Part shown: one piece after another, positions 29,097 to 38,246 of the stretch
How the letters are laid out: the number at the start of each line of letters is the position of its first letter
How positions within the stretch are numbered: position 1 is the stretch's first letter
DNA from: Clostridiales bacterium
GTDB lineage: Bacteria; Bacillota; Clostridia; Saccharofermentanales; Saccharofermentanaceae
DNA: 64,000 nt
Reading direction: 5' to 3'
Assembly (NCBI GenBank): GCA_017451265.1
Contig: JAFSPU010000003.1
Coordinates: forward strand, 62,001-126,000
Notes under the pieces: generated by a model
Told to the model about the DNA's origin: nothing
Seen by the model: the letters and a program-made list of their open reading frames with translations, nothing else
The model's database searches: none
Made by a program: the position numbers and the translations under genes

Positions 29097-30188
29097 ATGG
29101 AACTTGGTATAGTAGGACTTCCGAACGTAGGAAAGAGTACACTTTTCAATGCGATCACAAAGGCCGGCGCAGAGTCTGCCAACTACCCCTTCTGCACCAT
29201 CGAGCCTAACGTAGGCGTCGTTGCCGTACCTGACAGCAGACTTGATGAGCTTGCCAAGATGTATAACCCCGAGAAGTACACTCCCGCCGTTATCAAATTC
29301 GTTGACATCGCAGGTCTCGTTAAGGGCGCGAGCAAAGGCGAAGGCTTAGGAAACAAGTTCCTTTCCAACATTAGAGAAGTTGATGCCGTCGTTCACGTTG
29401 TAAGATGCTTCGATGACCCTGATGTTATCCACGTAGACGGCAGCGCTGATCCTGAGCGTGATATCGGTGTAATTAATCTCGAGCTCATCCTCTCTGACAT
29501 GGAAGTTATGGAGAAGAGGATCGACAGAACCAAGAAGATGATGAAGGGCGGCGATAAGTCCTATCAGGCCGCTTTGGATGTATATGAGAAGATCTATGCA
29601 GCTCTTGAGGCTGAGAAGTCCGCAAGATCAGTAGAGCTTGACGACGACGAGATGGAGTTCACCAAGGACCTTCAGCTCATCACCATGAAGCCTGTCCTCT
29701 ACTGCTGCAACATCAAGGAAGACGAGATCGGCAACGACGATATTCCTTATGTAAATACCGTAAAGAAGATCGCGGCTGAGGAAGGCTCACAGGTAGTAGT
29801 CATCTCCGCTAAGATCGAAGAAGAATTAAGTCAGCTTGATGATGAAGACAGACAGATGTTCCTTGACGACTTAGGTCTGGATTCAGCAGGTCTTGATAAG
29901 ATGATCCAGGCTTCCTACAAGCTTCTCGGTCTCATCTCCTACCTCACCGCCGGTCCTCAGGAAGTCCGCGCATGGACTATCAAAGAAGGCACCAAGGCTC
30001 CTCAGGCAGCAGGTAAGATCCACTCCGACTTTGAGCGCGGATTCATCCGTGCAGAAGTAGTCTCCTTCGATGACCTCGTAGGACTGGGTTCCATGGCCGC
30101 ATGCAAAGAGAAGGGCCTTGTAAGATCCGAAGGAAAAGAATACGTAATGAAGGACGGCGACGTAGTACTGTTCAGATTCAACGTCTGA
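29097..30188 (+). CDS. ychF: Redox/translation-associated GTPase-family ATPase YchF
   Basis: 363 residues, full length. [18 protein letters not shown] is the P-loop; the G4 position is changed from NKxD so the enzyme prefers ATP, as in the OLA1/YchF group. [38 protein letters not shown] and the C-terminal TGS-like domain ([36 protein letters not shown]) are family blocks. It binds ribosomes and affects stress responses. AGAGG lies about 9 bases before the ATG. An intrinsic terminator follows within the convergent GH2 gene. Confidence 0.96.
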   Translation: MELGIVGLPNVGKSTLFNAITKAGAESANYPFCTIEPNVGVVAVPDSRLDELAKMYNPEKYTPAVIKFVDIAGLVKGASKGEGLGNKFLSNIREVDAVVHVVRCFDDPDVIHVDGSADPERDIGVINLELILSDMEVMEKRIDRTKKMMKGGDKSYQAALDVYEKIYAALEAEKSARSVELDDDEMEFTKDLQLITMKPVLYCCNIKEDEIGNDDIPYVNTVKKIAAEEGSQVVVISAKIEEELSQLDDEDRQMFLDDLGLDSAGLDKMIQASYKLLGLISYLTAGPQEVRAWTIKEGTKAPQAAGKIHSDFERGFIRAEVVSFDDLVGLGSMAACKEKGLVRSEGKEYVMKDGDVVLFRFNV

Positions 30189-30194
30189 TACAGC

Positions 30195-33100
30195 TCATCG
30201 CTCGTTTATACGAATCTCAAACGTCTCCTTATAGGTGACGTTTTTCTTTAACGGAAGATTTGTCGTATTCGTATCCGTACGCTCGATCTCCTTACTGCAG
30301 AAGTCGATCATAAGCTCACAGAAATCATTCTGTCGCAGCAGCTCATCGTGAAGTGATTCGTTCATCTGCTCGGGAGTAAACGGAAGGATCGTGAAGTCGA
30401 ACTTCTTATCACCTGTTACTCTTGTAACTACAAACGAACTTCCCTGCGATGACTGCAGTCTCATGGAATCAGTCTCTGTATGTGAGCTGTTCTCGGCCGG
30501 TCTTGCATATGAGTGGAAGATCTTGTCTGCACCCGCTGAAAACTGTCCTATACGTGTCGCATTCTTACGATCGTAGTAAGACTCTCCGGGACCTCTTCCG
30601 TACCATGTACAGAGCATGTCATCCTTAGTAACCGGCATACGGAAACCGTAGCGCACCATATCGTATCTGGGAGTAAAGTTAAGCGTGACGCGGATAAGAT
30701 CCTTGGAAGGAACTTCATACGCCACCAGGATATCTCCCTTAAATGCAAATGACTTATATCTTGAGATGAGTGAGAATACGCCGTTTACCACGCCGTAGTT
30801 CATGCCGTCGAACTTAATAGACTTCTGTATCTGCTCGTAATCACTCTCGTTGGAGAAGATAGTCCTGGACAGTACAAAACTTCTGTCTGTTCTGTCGATA
30901 TTAGACGGGCATCTGTAGAAGCTCGGCATCATGGGGCCCTTGATAAACTCGAAGCCGTGGGAAGCGATTCCGAAGAGTGCGCCGTCATTGCGCGAGAAGC
31001 GGATGCTTAAGGCTTCTGTATTAAACTGCAGGCAGTCCGGCAGTGCCGTGAGCTCAGCCTTCTCGAGCTTGGTAACAGATGTCTCCTCCAGAGCCTCTGA
31101 CTCCGCAATGGCCATGGCCATTTCAGAGAGCGGTATCTCCTCTGTGTCCTCCTGAACCGGCTGCTCCATGACTGTGAGCGAGCCGTCAAAATTCTCCTCG
31201 GTGACTTCAGGTGCCGGAAGCGCATTAGGCGATACCGGTGCTTTCTCCTCGATTACAGCAGCAGCCTTGCTCTTGCCTCCGCCCGGGAGTCCGCAGTCAG
31301 GCGCAATAATATCCTGGTAGAAAGCGATCTCGAAGCCTTCCTTGGCATAGTAAGTGTCCTTGGCAAGCTTGAGTGTGATGGCGAAAACGATCTGATGTGA
31401 CAGAAGGTTCATATACATCTCGACGAGCTCGGGCTTGCCATCAGCCCAGCCGTCCTCAAGGAACTTGTCTATATTGATCGGGAACTTCAGTGTTCTCGTG
31501 CCGTAAGGCTCAATCTGAGGGATGGTTCCCCTGCCCGTCATTACCGCCTGGCCTCCGAGCTGCACCTGCCACTCCAGGAGGAGTTCGGCAGTATAAGCAA
31601 ACGGGTGCGCATTGCGAAGTGTCAGCGTGGACGGATCGTCCGGATGCGAGAAGATATTCAGCGTATTGCACTGGTTCTTGATATCGAGGTAGATGGGGTG
31701 CGGATTACGCTCGGCATCTACGATACCCTGGCCGATACAGCTGTCGTCCTTGTTCTTGCCGCCTACGAGGTCAGCATGATGGATCCACTTGTACTCGGCA
31801 TTATCATCAGGGAAACGCTTTCTTCCCGGTACATTATCAAAGATATTCTTTCCAGTCTTGTTCTTGGCAAACAGTTCCTTACGGTCAAGACACAGGTCGA
31901 CCCAGGGTCCGTAAACAATACCGGACTCATTCGGGAAAGGCATGATATCGGATACGGCTTTGGTATCATCCTCACCGCAGTACCATGCTCTGTTGTGATC
32001 TACTTCAGACTTGATCTCATTCTTTACCTTGAGACACTTATCCTTATTAAAACGGTAGTCGTTGAACGCCCACATAACAACGCAGGGGTGGTTCACCGCA
32101 CTCTCGACATAATCTCTCATGAGTTTTCTGTCGCAGCAGGCAACTACATAAAGACCATACTGGTCACACAAGTTAAGGAACTCGTCGCTTAACGGGAAAC
32201 CTTCACCCATAACGGCATTAATACCGCAGCGCTTCATCAGGATGATATCCTGACGGAATCTCCCGATCGGGACCGTAATACCGCCCTTAGGATCGAATTC
32301 ACAGTAACGTACGAGGTTAAGCTTTACGGGTACGTCATTAATATGAAGCTTATCCGCGAGGATCTCGGCTGTTCTGAAACCGAATCTCTTCTTCTTGACA
32401 CAGATGGATCTTCCCTCGGAATCAAGAACCTCGATTATGAGATCGTAAAGGACCGGAGCCGCATCATTCCATGTGGCAACGTCAAGAGCTACGAACTCCA
32501 CCTTGTCCCTGCTGGTGCTTCTGGACTGGGCCGTACCGCCCGCCTGAGACTGGATGCTTATCTGAACGAGAGGAAGCTTATAAGGATCGTACTCGGATCT
32601 TACCTCCATCAAAGAGACGCTCAGCTGATAAGGCATGATGTAATCGGTATGGTTCCTTACTCTAAAGTCAGCCGTTACCGAGAAGTTATTCCTGTTGATG
32701 CCGTTCTTTACCGAAGTCGAAAGAGAGGTCGACTGGGCATTCGGGTTAATGATATCAAGCTGGTTAACATAAGCATCAGGAACATTGGTGATATTCAGAT
32801 GCAGATTGGATATCTCGAGCAAAGGCTCAGCTACGATCCTTACAGGTCTTACGAGTCCGGAGAAACCGAAGTTCATAAGTTCCTTCATGATGTGACCGTA
32901 ACGCTCTCTGTCCCATCTGTAGACAGCGATGGCAAGCTGGTTGGTACCGGGTCTAGCGCTGTCAGACAGAAGTATCCTCTTACGGGTCATAACTGCATGA
33001 GATTCCGTGATAAGCTGTCCGTTAAGATAGATATCACAGCTGCCGCATATACCGGATGCTTCAAGGTAAAGAGCTCGGTCCAGATCCTGAGGGGTAAAGA

Positions 33101-33488
33101 CTACAGTAGTCCTGTAGATACCGATCTCATCATGGGACTCATTCGTAGACTTCATCAAATACTTATCACTGATGGAGTCCTCACCGCGCTTTGTGATCTT
33201 CTCGAGCTCGGCGGGATAGTTATAAAGCAGGTTCTGAGGAAGTCCGTATCCTTCAGTCTGCCATGTGGAAGGAACATTGATAATGTCCCAGTCGGAATCA
33301 TCGAATGACAGCGCCTCAAAGCCGAACGGCATCTGTGATTCGCCGTTAGCGAGGAAGAACTTCCATGAAGAAAGGATCCTGTCGTAAGGAGAAGCTACTT
33401 CTCCAAACTCGGGGAGCTTTCTCTCTTTATATATATAATCGAACGTATCATATGGTAAAAATCCGTCTGTACTGAATTCAAACGCCAT
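30195..33488 (-). CDS. LacZ-like GH2 protein with altered active site
   Basis: 1,097 residues; the ATG at 33488 is chosen because AAGGAG lies 5 bases upstream. The fold follows LacZ: jelly roll (LYLEASGICGSCDIYLNGQLI), Ig-like parts, TIM barrel (VNHPCVVMW), and a C-terminal small chain domain (TWYGRGPGESYYDRKNATRIGQF). At the acid-base site the LacZ WSLGNES reads WAFNDYR, so Glu becomes Asp with one residue lost. No counterpart of the nucleophile motif CEYAH is seen in the following segment. An acidic, proline-rich insert of about 75 residues precedes the small-chain domain. There is no signal peptide. It is probably a non-catalytic or much altered enzyme; this rests on visual alignment. Confidence 0.8.
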   Translation of the reverse strand: MAFEFSTDGFLPYDTFDYIYKERKLPEFGEVASPYDRILSSWKFFLANGESQMPFGFEALSFDDSDWDIINVPSTWQTEGYGLPQNLLYNYPAELEKITKRGEDSISDKYLMKSTNESHDEIGIYRTTVVFTPQDLDRALYLEASGICGSCDIYLNGQLITESHAVMTRKRILLSDSARPGTNQLAIAVYRWDRERYGHIMKELMNFGFSGLVRPVRIVAEPLLEISNLHLNITNVPDAYVNQLDIINPNAQSTSLSTSVKNGINRNNFSVTADFRVRNHTDYIMPYQLSVSLMEVRSEYDPYKLPLVQISIQSQAGGTAQSRSTSRDKVEFVALDVATWNDAAPVLYDLIIEVLDSEGRSICVKKKRFGFRTAEILADKLHINDVPVKLNLVRYCEFDPKGGITVPIGRFRQDIILMKRCGINAVMGEGFPLSDEFLNLCDQYGLYVVACCDRKLMRDYVESAVNHPCVVMWAFNDYRFNKDKCLKVKNEIKSEVDHNRAWYCGEDDTKAVSDIMPFPNESGIVYGPWVDLCLDRKELFAKNKTGKNIFDNVPGRKRFPDDNAEYKWIHHADLVGGKNKDDSCIGQGIVDAERNPHPIYLDIKNQCNTLNIFSHPDDPSTLTLRNAHPFAYTAELLLEWQVQLGGQAVMTGRGTIPQIEPYGTRTLKFPINIDKFLEDGWADGKPELVEMYMNLLSHQIVFAITLKLAKDTYYAKEGFEIAFYQDIIAPDCGLPGGGKSKAAAVIEEKAPVSPNALPAPEVTEENFDGSLTVMEQPVQEDTEEIPLSEMAMAIAESEALEETSVTKLEKAELTALPDCLQFNTEALSIRFSRNDGALFGIASHGFEFIKGPMMPSFYRCPSNIDRTDRSFVLSRTIFSNESDYEQIQKSIKFDGMNYGVVNGVFSLISRYKSFAFKGDILVAYEVPSKDLIRVTLNFTPRYDMVRYGFRMPVTKDDMLCTWYGRGPGESYYDRKNATRIGQFSAGADKIFHSYARPAENSSHTETDSMRLQSSQGSSFVVTRVTGDKKFDFTILPFTPEQMNESLHDELLRQNDFCELMIDFCSKEIERTDTNTTNLPLKKNVTYKETFEIRINER
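30220..30249 (+). terminator. Intrinsic terminator of ychF
   Basis: AACGTC (30220-30225) pairs with GACGTT (30237-30242), followed by TTTCTTT. It lies 32 bases after the ychF stop and inside the 3' coding end of the convergent GH2 gene. Confidence 0.6.
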
Positions 33489-33581
33489 ACTTACTCCTTG
33501 TTCACGCAATTATATATTTTATTTTAACAGATAGGATTTTAACTGTTCGTTTCCGAATGGTTACAAGTTGTGGCAAATTAA

Positions 33582-33609
33582 AAGGACCGTTTCCGAAGAA
33601 ACGGTCCTT
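33582..33609 (-). terminator. Intrinsic terminator of hppA
   Basis: Minus-strand AAGGACCGTTTC and GAAACGGTCCTT form a 12-base stem with a TTCG loop, followed by UUUUAAUUU. It lies 19 bases beyond the hppA stop. Confidence 0.9.
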
Positions 33610-33628
33610 CATATTCATTTTTCTCTTA

Positions 33629-35788
33629 TCAGAATCTGAAGATAGAGATGCTTCTGATAACAGGAGCGAGTGTGTTTGCTACTGTAGACATCATCTTGAT
33701 GAAGATATCGAGAGCAACACCGACAACGTCCTTACGTGTGTCACCGATCGTGTCACCGGTAACGGAAGCCTTATGTGCTGCGGAGCCCTTTCCGTGGCCC
33801 TCGAGCATTCCGGACTCGATGTACTTCTTGGCGTTATCGAAAGCACCGCCGGAGTTACCCATGAAGATAGCTCTCGGGATAGCAACGATTGTAGCACCTA
33901 CGAGAATACCTCCGACGAATTGTACGCCGAAGAGGATACCGCCGACAACAGGGATAACCAGAGCGAGGATCGAAGGAACGATCATCTTTCTGATAGCCTC
34001 TCTTGCTGCCATGGCGATCATCTTGTTGTAGTCAGGCTTAACCTTACCCTCGAGAACGCCGGGAACGGACATCTGCTTGTCACCCTCGTCAGCCATAAGC
34101 TTGGCGGAGTCGATAGTGTTATCTGTAAGAACGGCACTGAAGTACTCAACGAGAGCACCGCCGATGATACCGCCTGCGACAACGGCGAATGAAGCGAAGT
34201 TAAGCACAGGATCGGAACCGAGCTCTGTGTACTGTCCTACGTAAGCCGTAATGAGGGATACTGTAGCGAAAGCTGCAGATCCGATAGCGAAGCCCTTACC
34301 GATAGCAGCAGTTGTGTTACCTACTGCATCAAGCTTATCTGTGATGGCACGGACCTCAGGCGCGAGGTGGCAAGCTTCAGCAAGACCGCCTGCGTTATCT
34401 GCGATAGGACCGAAAGCATCGATGGAAACTGTTGCACCTACGAAAGCGAGCATTCCGAGAGCGGAAACAGCTACGCCGTATGTGCCTCCGAGAACACCTG
34501 AGATGAGAAGTGAAATACCGATGAGAAGGATCGGAAGCAGACATGATCTGGAACCGATAGCGTCACCCTTAGTAACTACGAAGGCCTCACCTTCAGTACA
34601 GATCTCGGCAAGTTCTCTTGTAGGTTTGTGCTCTGTAGCTGTGTAGTACTCTGTGATGATACCGATGGCAACGCCGCTCACGATACCGAGAACGGAAGAA
34701 ATCCAAGGGGAAGCCCAGTCGAGCTTAAAACCGTAAGTTGTCATATCATGCTCCTTAAAGAGCACATAGGAAGCGATACCGCCGAGAACGACAGTAATAC
34801 CTGCGGAGATCCATGTGGAGAGGTCGAGCTCTCTTGAAGGATCATCGCCCATCTTCTTGAAGTTGGCGATACCAAGGCCGATAAGGCAGCCGATAAGGCC
34901 GCAGCCTGCAAGAACTATCGGGAACAATGTAGCATTTGTAAATGCCTGCTCTGCGATCTCCTTACCTTCATGAACTGCTACCTGGTAGATAGTAACGGCG
35001 ATCATGATAGTAGCGGACATTGTAGCAACGAAGCTCTCGAGCAAGTCGGAGCAGTTACCGGCGATGTCGTTTACATTATCACCGATGAAGTCTGCGATTG
35101 TGTTAGGGATTCTGGAGTCATCCTCAGGAAGGTCATGACGGAGCTTACCGAGAATGTCAGAAGAGATATCTGCTGCCTTTGTGTAGTTACCGCCGGCAAC
35201 ACGGTTAAACATAGCAACAATGGAACAACCGAGTGAATATGTGGAGATTCTCATCATTGTAGGATTACATACGAGGTTAACGAGTAAGCCTCTGCTCTCA
35301 GCTGTATGTGAAACACCGCCGTCGAAGCAGAACTCACCGAGGAGGAGAACAAGGATGATACCGAACATACCGAAAGCCTGAACAGCAAGTCCGCTGATGG
35401 AACCGCCGCACAAAGCAACCTTAACCGTCTCTCCGATGGAGAGGGACTCTCTAGCCTTGTTGGATGTTCTTACGTTAGCGTAAGTAGCACTCTTCATTCC
35501 GAGAATACATACGATGGAGCTCATAAGTCCTCCGATGAGGAATGAGATACCGGAAGTCTTCTCGATGACCATGCAGAAAATAACTGCAACTACACAGAGC
35601 ACGATTCCAATGTACCTGAACTCAGTCTTAAGGAATGTCTCTGCACCGGATCTGATGATACCTGCGAGTTCGGACATCTCCGCTGTACCCTCCGGCATCT
35701 GCTTGATCCTGGCATAGTTCCAGAATATGTAGACCATAGCAACGACGGTGAGACAGAGGACGATAAGCCAAACAGAAACTGTTGACAT
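33629..35788 (-). CDS. hppA: Membrane-bound ion-translocating pyrophosphatase
   Basis: 719 residues with about 16 membrane helices. DFIGDNVNDIAGNCSDLLESF and DAFGPIADNAGGLAEACHLAPEVRAITDKLDAVGNTTAAIGKGFAIGSAA contain the acidic pyrophosphate and Mg sites. Alanine in GNTTAAIGKG, where K+-independent forms have lysine, points to the K+-dependent class, which includes Na+ pumps and H+ pumps. The enzyme uses pyrophosphate from biosynthesis to build an ion gradient, typical of energy-limited anaerobes. Its own promoter (35824-35852) and terminator make it a single-gene transcript. Confidence 0.95.
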   Translation of the reverse strand: MSTVSVWLIVLCLTVVAMVYIFWNYARIKQMPEGTAEMSELAGIIRSGAETFLKTEFRYIGIVLCVVAVIFCMVIEKTSGISFLIGGLMSSIVCILGMKSATYANVRTSNKARESLSIGETVKVALCGGSISGLAVQAFGMFGIILVLLLGEFCFDGGVSHTAESRGLLVNLVCNPTMMRISTYSLGCSIVAMFNRVAGGNYTKAADISSDILGKLRHDLPEDDSRIPNTIADFIGDNVNDIAGNCSDLLESFVATMSATIMIAVTIYQVAVHEGKEIAEQAFTNATLFPIVLAGCGLIGCLIGLGIANFKKMGDDPSRELDLSTWISAGITVVLGGIASYVLFKEHDMTTYGFKLDWASPWISSVLGIVSGVAIGIITEYYTATEHKPTRELAEICTEGEAFVVTKGDAIGSRSCLLPILLIGISLLISGVLGGTYGVAVSALGMLAFVGATVSIDAFGPIADNAGGLAEACHLAPEVRAITDKLDAVGNTTAAIGKGFAIGSAAFATVSLITAYVGQYTELGSDPVLNFASFAVVAGGIIGGALVEYFSAVLTDNTIDSAKLMADEGDKQMSVPGVLEGKVKPDYNKMIAMAAREAIRKMIVPSILALVIPVVGGILFGVQFVGGILVGATIVAIPRAIFMGNSGGAFDNAKKYIESGMLEGHGKGSAAHKASVTGDTIGDTRKDVVGVALDIFIKMMSTVANTLAPVIRSISIFRF

Positions 35789-35823
35789 AACAATACCCTC
35801 CTATTAAAAAACAAACTATCAAG

Positions 35824-35852
35824 ACTATACTTTAAACAGGGGGAAAATTCAA
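35824..35852 (-). promoter_or_regulatory. Promoter of hppA
   Basis: Minus-strand TTGAAT (35852-35847), 17-base spacer, TATAGT (35829-35824), 36 bases before the hppA ATG at 35788; a GGAGGG site is present. The -35 abuts the stop of the upstream small membrane protein gene. Confidence 0.7.
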
Positions 35853-36311
35853 TTAAAAAACAAGGATAAGCCCGACCACTTCAAGAATAATCAAAAGGCC
35901 GAAAATCAGGCATCCGATAAGCAGATCGACGGGGTTGTTGAAGAACGCCGGAGTGGAGAATGATTCCTTGGATAAAGCACCCATCTGGGAGGTCCTGTCA
36001 TACGAGTCTACGGACGGCACAGCTTCGATATGATCCTTGGACGGATCATAGACATTAGGCTTGCCGTCATAGCCTGTATCATAGACAGCCGTAACCGATG
36101 GCTTGACCTGTCCTGAGATCAGTGCCTCGTCTTCAAAAGGCTCGTTATAAGCAATGGATGTATCTGTAAATTCCACAGACTCATAACGGGCGGAACGCAT
36201 AAGCTTGCGCTTATCTTCATCCGTCTTGATAACGAAACCTGTCTTGTCATCCGGGTCCCTGGTATTAAGGACGTTACGCTCCGGATCCATGTCAAAGTCT
36301 CTGACTGCCAT
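35853..36311 (-). CDS. Small tail-anchored membrane protein, unknown
   Basis: 152 residues from the ATG at 36311. The first 120 residues are polar and probably cytoplasmic (MAVRDFDMDPERNVLNTRDPDDKTGF, SYDRTSQMGALSKESF); the C-terminus is a single hydrophobic helix (LLIGCLIFGLLIILEVVGLILVF), so it looks tail-anchored. The frame stays open upstream, but that part is the arginine-rich shadow of the repeat region of the next gene. TATAAT with a TGG extension lies 6 bases before the ATG, suggesting a leaderless mRNA. No family recognised. Confidence 0.7.
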   Translation of the reverse strand: MAVRDFDMDPERNVLNTRDPDDKTGFVIKTDEDKRKLMRSARYESVEFTDTSIAYNEPFEDEALISGQVKPSVTAVYDTGYDGKPNVYDPSKDHIEAVPSVDSYDRTSQMGALSKESFSTPAFFNNPVDLLIGCLIFGLLIILEVVGLILVF

Positions 36312-36317
36312 ACGCGA

Positions 36318-36326
36318 ATTATACCA
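36318..36326 (-). promoter_or_regulatory. Extended -10 promoter, probably leaderless
   Basis: Minus-strand TGG TATAAT at 36326-36318 is followed by only 6 bases and then the ATG at 36311. There is no space for a ribosome binding site. Confidence 0.55.
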
Positions 36327-36426
36327 TAAAGCGAGAAACTTGCTTGCAAGGGGTTCGAGCGCATATGGGTATAACGGAGCGAAGCGGCGAGGACTGTCTG
36401 AAGCCAAGCGCCTCGTTGCCCGTGAG

Positions 36427-37275
36427 TCACCATGGGTGGCTCGAGTTTGTGAAGGCAGACATGTAGTCGTCCGGTGTTCCGTTGGCACCGGCATATCTTT
36501 CCTGCTGACCCTGATTCTGGAGCGCGAGGATCTGCTCTTCAGGTGTGAGTGTCGGAGTAGGTGTTGCTCCTCCCTCTCCGCCGCCTTCAGGCGTGGGCGT
36601 AGGACCCTGTTCACCGCCGTCAGGCGTAGGTGTCGGTTCTTCACCGCCCTCAGGTGTAGGCGTCGGTTCTTCACCGCCCTCAGGTGTAGGCGTAGGTGTC
36701 TCTCCACCTTCAGGAGTAGGTGTCGGCGTCTCATCAGCTCCCGGTGTGGGAGTCGGCGTCTCACTCGGCGTAGGAGACGGTTCCGGAGGAGTCGTCAGAT
36801 ACTCTTCGAAAGCATCAATCTCATTCTTAAGTCTCTGTGCATCAGGATAGTGACCGCTGTTATCCGTCCTGGAAGCACAGCCGTTCTCGCAGAGGATATC
36901 ACGGGCCTGATCAAGGATAGCGAGGACCTCATCGAGGTTCTCATCATTTATGTAAGCGGGATCGATAGCCTCTACCAAAGAGAGCGCATAGTTAACTCTA
37001 AGACGGCAGTCCTGATGATCATGAAGATCGCATTCGAGTGCCTGCTCGTACTCTGCCCTGGCAAGGTCATACTGACCCAGCGAATAGAAAATGTTTCCGC
37101 GGTTATAGTAATTAACCTGAGGCTCAAAGAAGCCCAGGAAGCCCAGAGGATTCTGCTCGTACTGACCGTTATTAAACTTCTCGATCATCCTGTTATTGCT
37201 GTAATCAGCAAGCAGAATGATAGCAAGGAGCATCGCAGTTACAGTCCAGATAGCGGCCATTATTCTCTTCATCAT
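36427..37275 (-). CDS. TPR protein with Pro-Thr-rich C-terminal repeats
   Basis: 282 residues. An N-terminal signal anchor (MKRIMAAIWTVTAMLLAIILLA) is followed by a TPR-like unit, VNYYNRGNIFYSLGQYDLARAEYEQAL, as in BatC-type proteins. Residues about 160-245 consist of repeats of PTPTPEGGE and variants, an extended linker that may span the cell wall. GAGGAGGGG precedes the start. It is the last gene of the MoxR-DUF58-VWA cluster, where BatC-like TPR proteins commonly occur. The repeats are near-identical at DNA level, so length may vary between strains. Confidence 0.75.
   Translation of the reverse strand: MMKRIMAAIWTVTAMLLAIILLADYSNNRMIEKFNNGQYEQNPLGFLGFFEPQVNYYNRGNIFYSLGQYDLARAEYEQALECDLHDHQDCRLRVNYALSLVEAIDPAYINDENLDEVLAILDQARDILCENGCASRTDNSGHYPDAQRLKNEIDAFEEYLTTPPEPSPTPSETPTPTPGADETPTPTPEGGETPTPTPEGGEEPTPTPEGGEEPTPTPDGGEQGPTPTPEGGGEGGATPTPTLTPEEQILALQNQGQQERYAGANGTPDDYMSAFTNSSHPW
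36560..36780 (-). repeat. Coding minisatellite for PTPTPEGGE repeats
   Basis: About seven tandem units of roughly 27-30 bases encode PTPTPEGGE, PTPTPEGGEE and similar; two central units are identical over about 30 bases. Slippage or recombination could change copy number. Confidence 0.75.
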
Positions 37276-37277
37276 AA

Positions 37278-38243
37278 TCAGCCCCTCCTCTTAAGACTTA
37301 TAAACTCATAGGAGACGAGCAGCACGAGAGGAGCTACAAAAATAAAGTAGCAGTCCTCATAACCCTGCCTGTACTCCGGTTCCGGATCAGCAGCAAATGA
37401 TTCTCTTAAGTCATCAATTACCGGCTCAAGCACATTATCACCGTTCATATACAGATAAGGAACATGAAGGTCGACGGCCAGATCCTGAAGGTTCTCCTCA
37501 TCGAGCTTGGTAACGGCCTGGTTATTAGGATAGTTGCTGTAATCCATCAGCATCTCATACTCGTCATCAAGGCTGTCGTAATAATTCATGTGACCGCCTC
37601 TTGTAGTGCCGTAACCCATAACAGCACCGCCGCAGATATACTCAGCAAGATCACCGAAAGAAGTCATCTCTCCGCCGTCCGTATTCTCGCCGTCAGTCAG
37701 GAAGAATAATACTGTATTGGTGTTCTCCATATCTTCTGTTCTATCAAGGATATCCTCGACCGTGTCGTAGCATACGCTGATATTAGTACCTGTCGCATAT
37801 GTGGGAGAAAGCGGATAGATGGAATCTATGGCATTCTGGACATAGTCGACATTATCGGTAAAAGGCGTCAGCACATGCGTATTGTTGTTAAAGCAGACAA
37901 CAGATATCTTGGCGCCCGGAAGATTCTGCATAATATAAGCCATATCCGCCTTGGCGCGATCAAGCCTGGTTTCATATCCGATCTGATCGTCACCGATCAT
38001 ACTGATGGTATCATCGACTACGAACACAACATTAAGATCCATATTCTGCTTCTGGACAAGGATATTATCTGCAGGATACATCGGTCTCAGGTTGATAATG
38101 AACAGCAGCAGAACCGTCAGTATCTGGCGGATATAAGGGATCACTCCTCTTCTTTTGAAGATGATCAGGACAGCACAGAATACCGCCATGACGGGGATCG
38201 GTACTATGGGATTAAATGTAAAATCACCTAACAGTCCGCCCAT
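37278..38243 (-). CDS. Membrane VWA-domain protein (BatA/B-like)
   Basis: 321 residues. Two hydrophobic segments near the N-terminus flank a short loop, followed by a von Willebrand factor A domain with a MIDAS motif VVFVVDDTISM (DxTxS) and the later aspartate in FFLTDGENTDGG. A C-terminal hydrophobic helix (YFIFVAPLVLLVSYEFISL) closes the BatA-like layout. VWA domains bind metal and protein partners. It stands 3 bases upstream of the TPR gene and follows a second VWA gene, suggesting a VWA pair as in Bat operons. Confidence 0.8.
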   Translation of the reverse strand: MGGLLGDFTFNPIVPIPVMAVFCAVLIIFKRRGVIPYIRQILTVLLLFIINLRPMYPADNILVQKQNMDLNVVFVVDDTISMIGDDQIGYETRLDRAKADMAYIMQNLPGAKISVVCFNNNTHVLTPFTDNVDYVQNAIDSIYPLSPTYATGTNISVCYDTVEDILDRTEDMENTNTVLFFLTDGENTDGGEMTSFGDLAEYICGGAVMGYGTTRGGHMNYYDSLDDEYEMLMDYSNYPNNQAVTKLDEENLQDLAVDLHVPYLYMNGDNVLEPVIDDLRESFAADPEPEYRQGYEDCYFIFVAPLVLLVSYEFISLKRRG

Positions 38244-38246
38244 ACG

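Noticed and set aside
36312-36764. Arginine-rich N-terminal extension of the small membrane protein
   Set aside because: It is the antiphase translation of the PTPTPEGGE repeats of the overlapping gene; the true start has a promoter directly before 36311.
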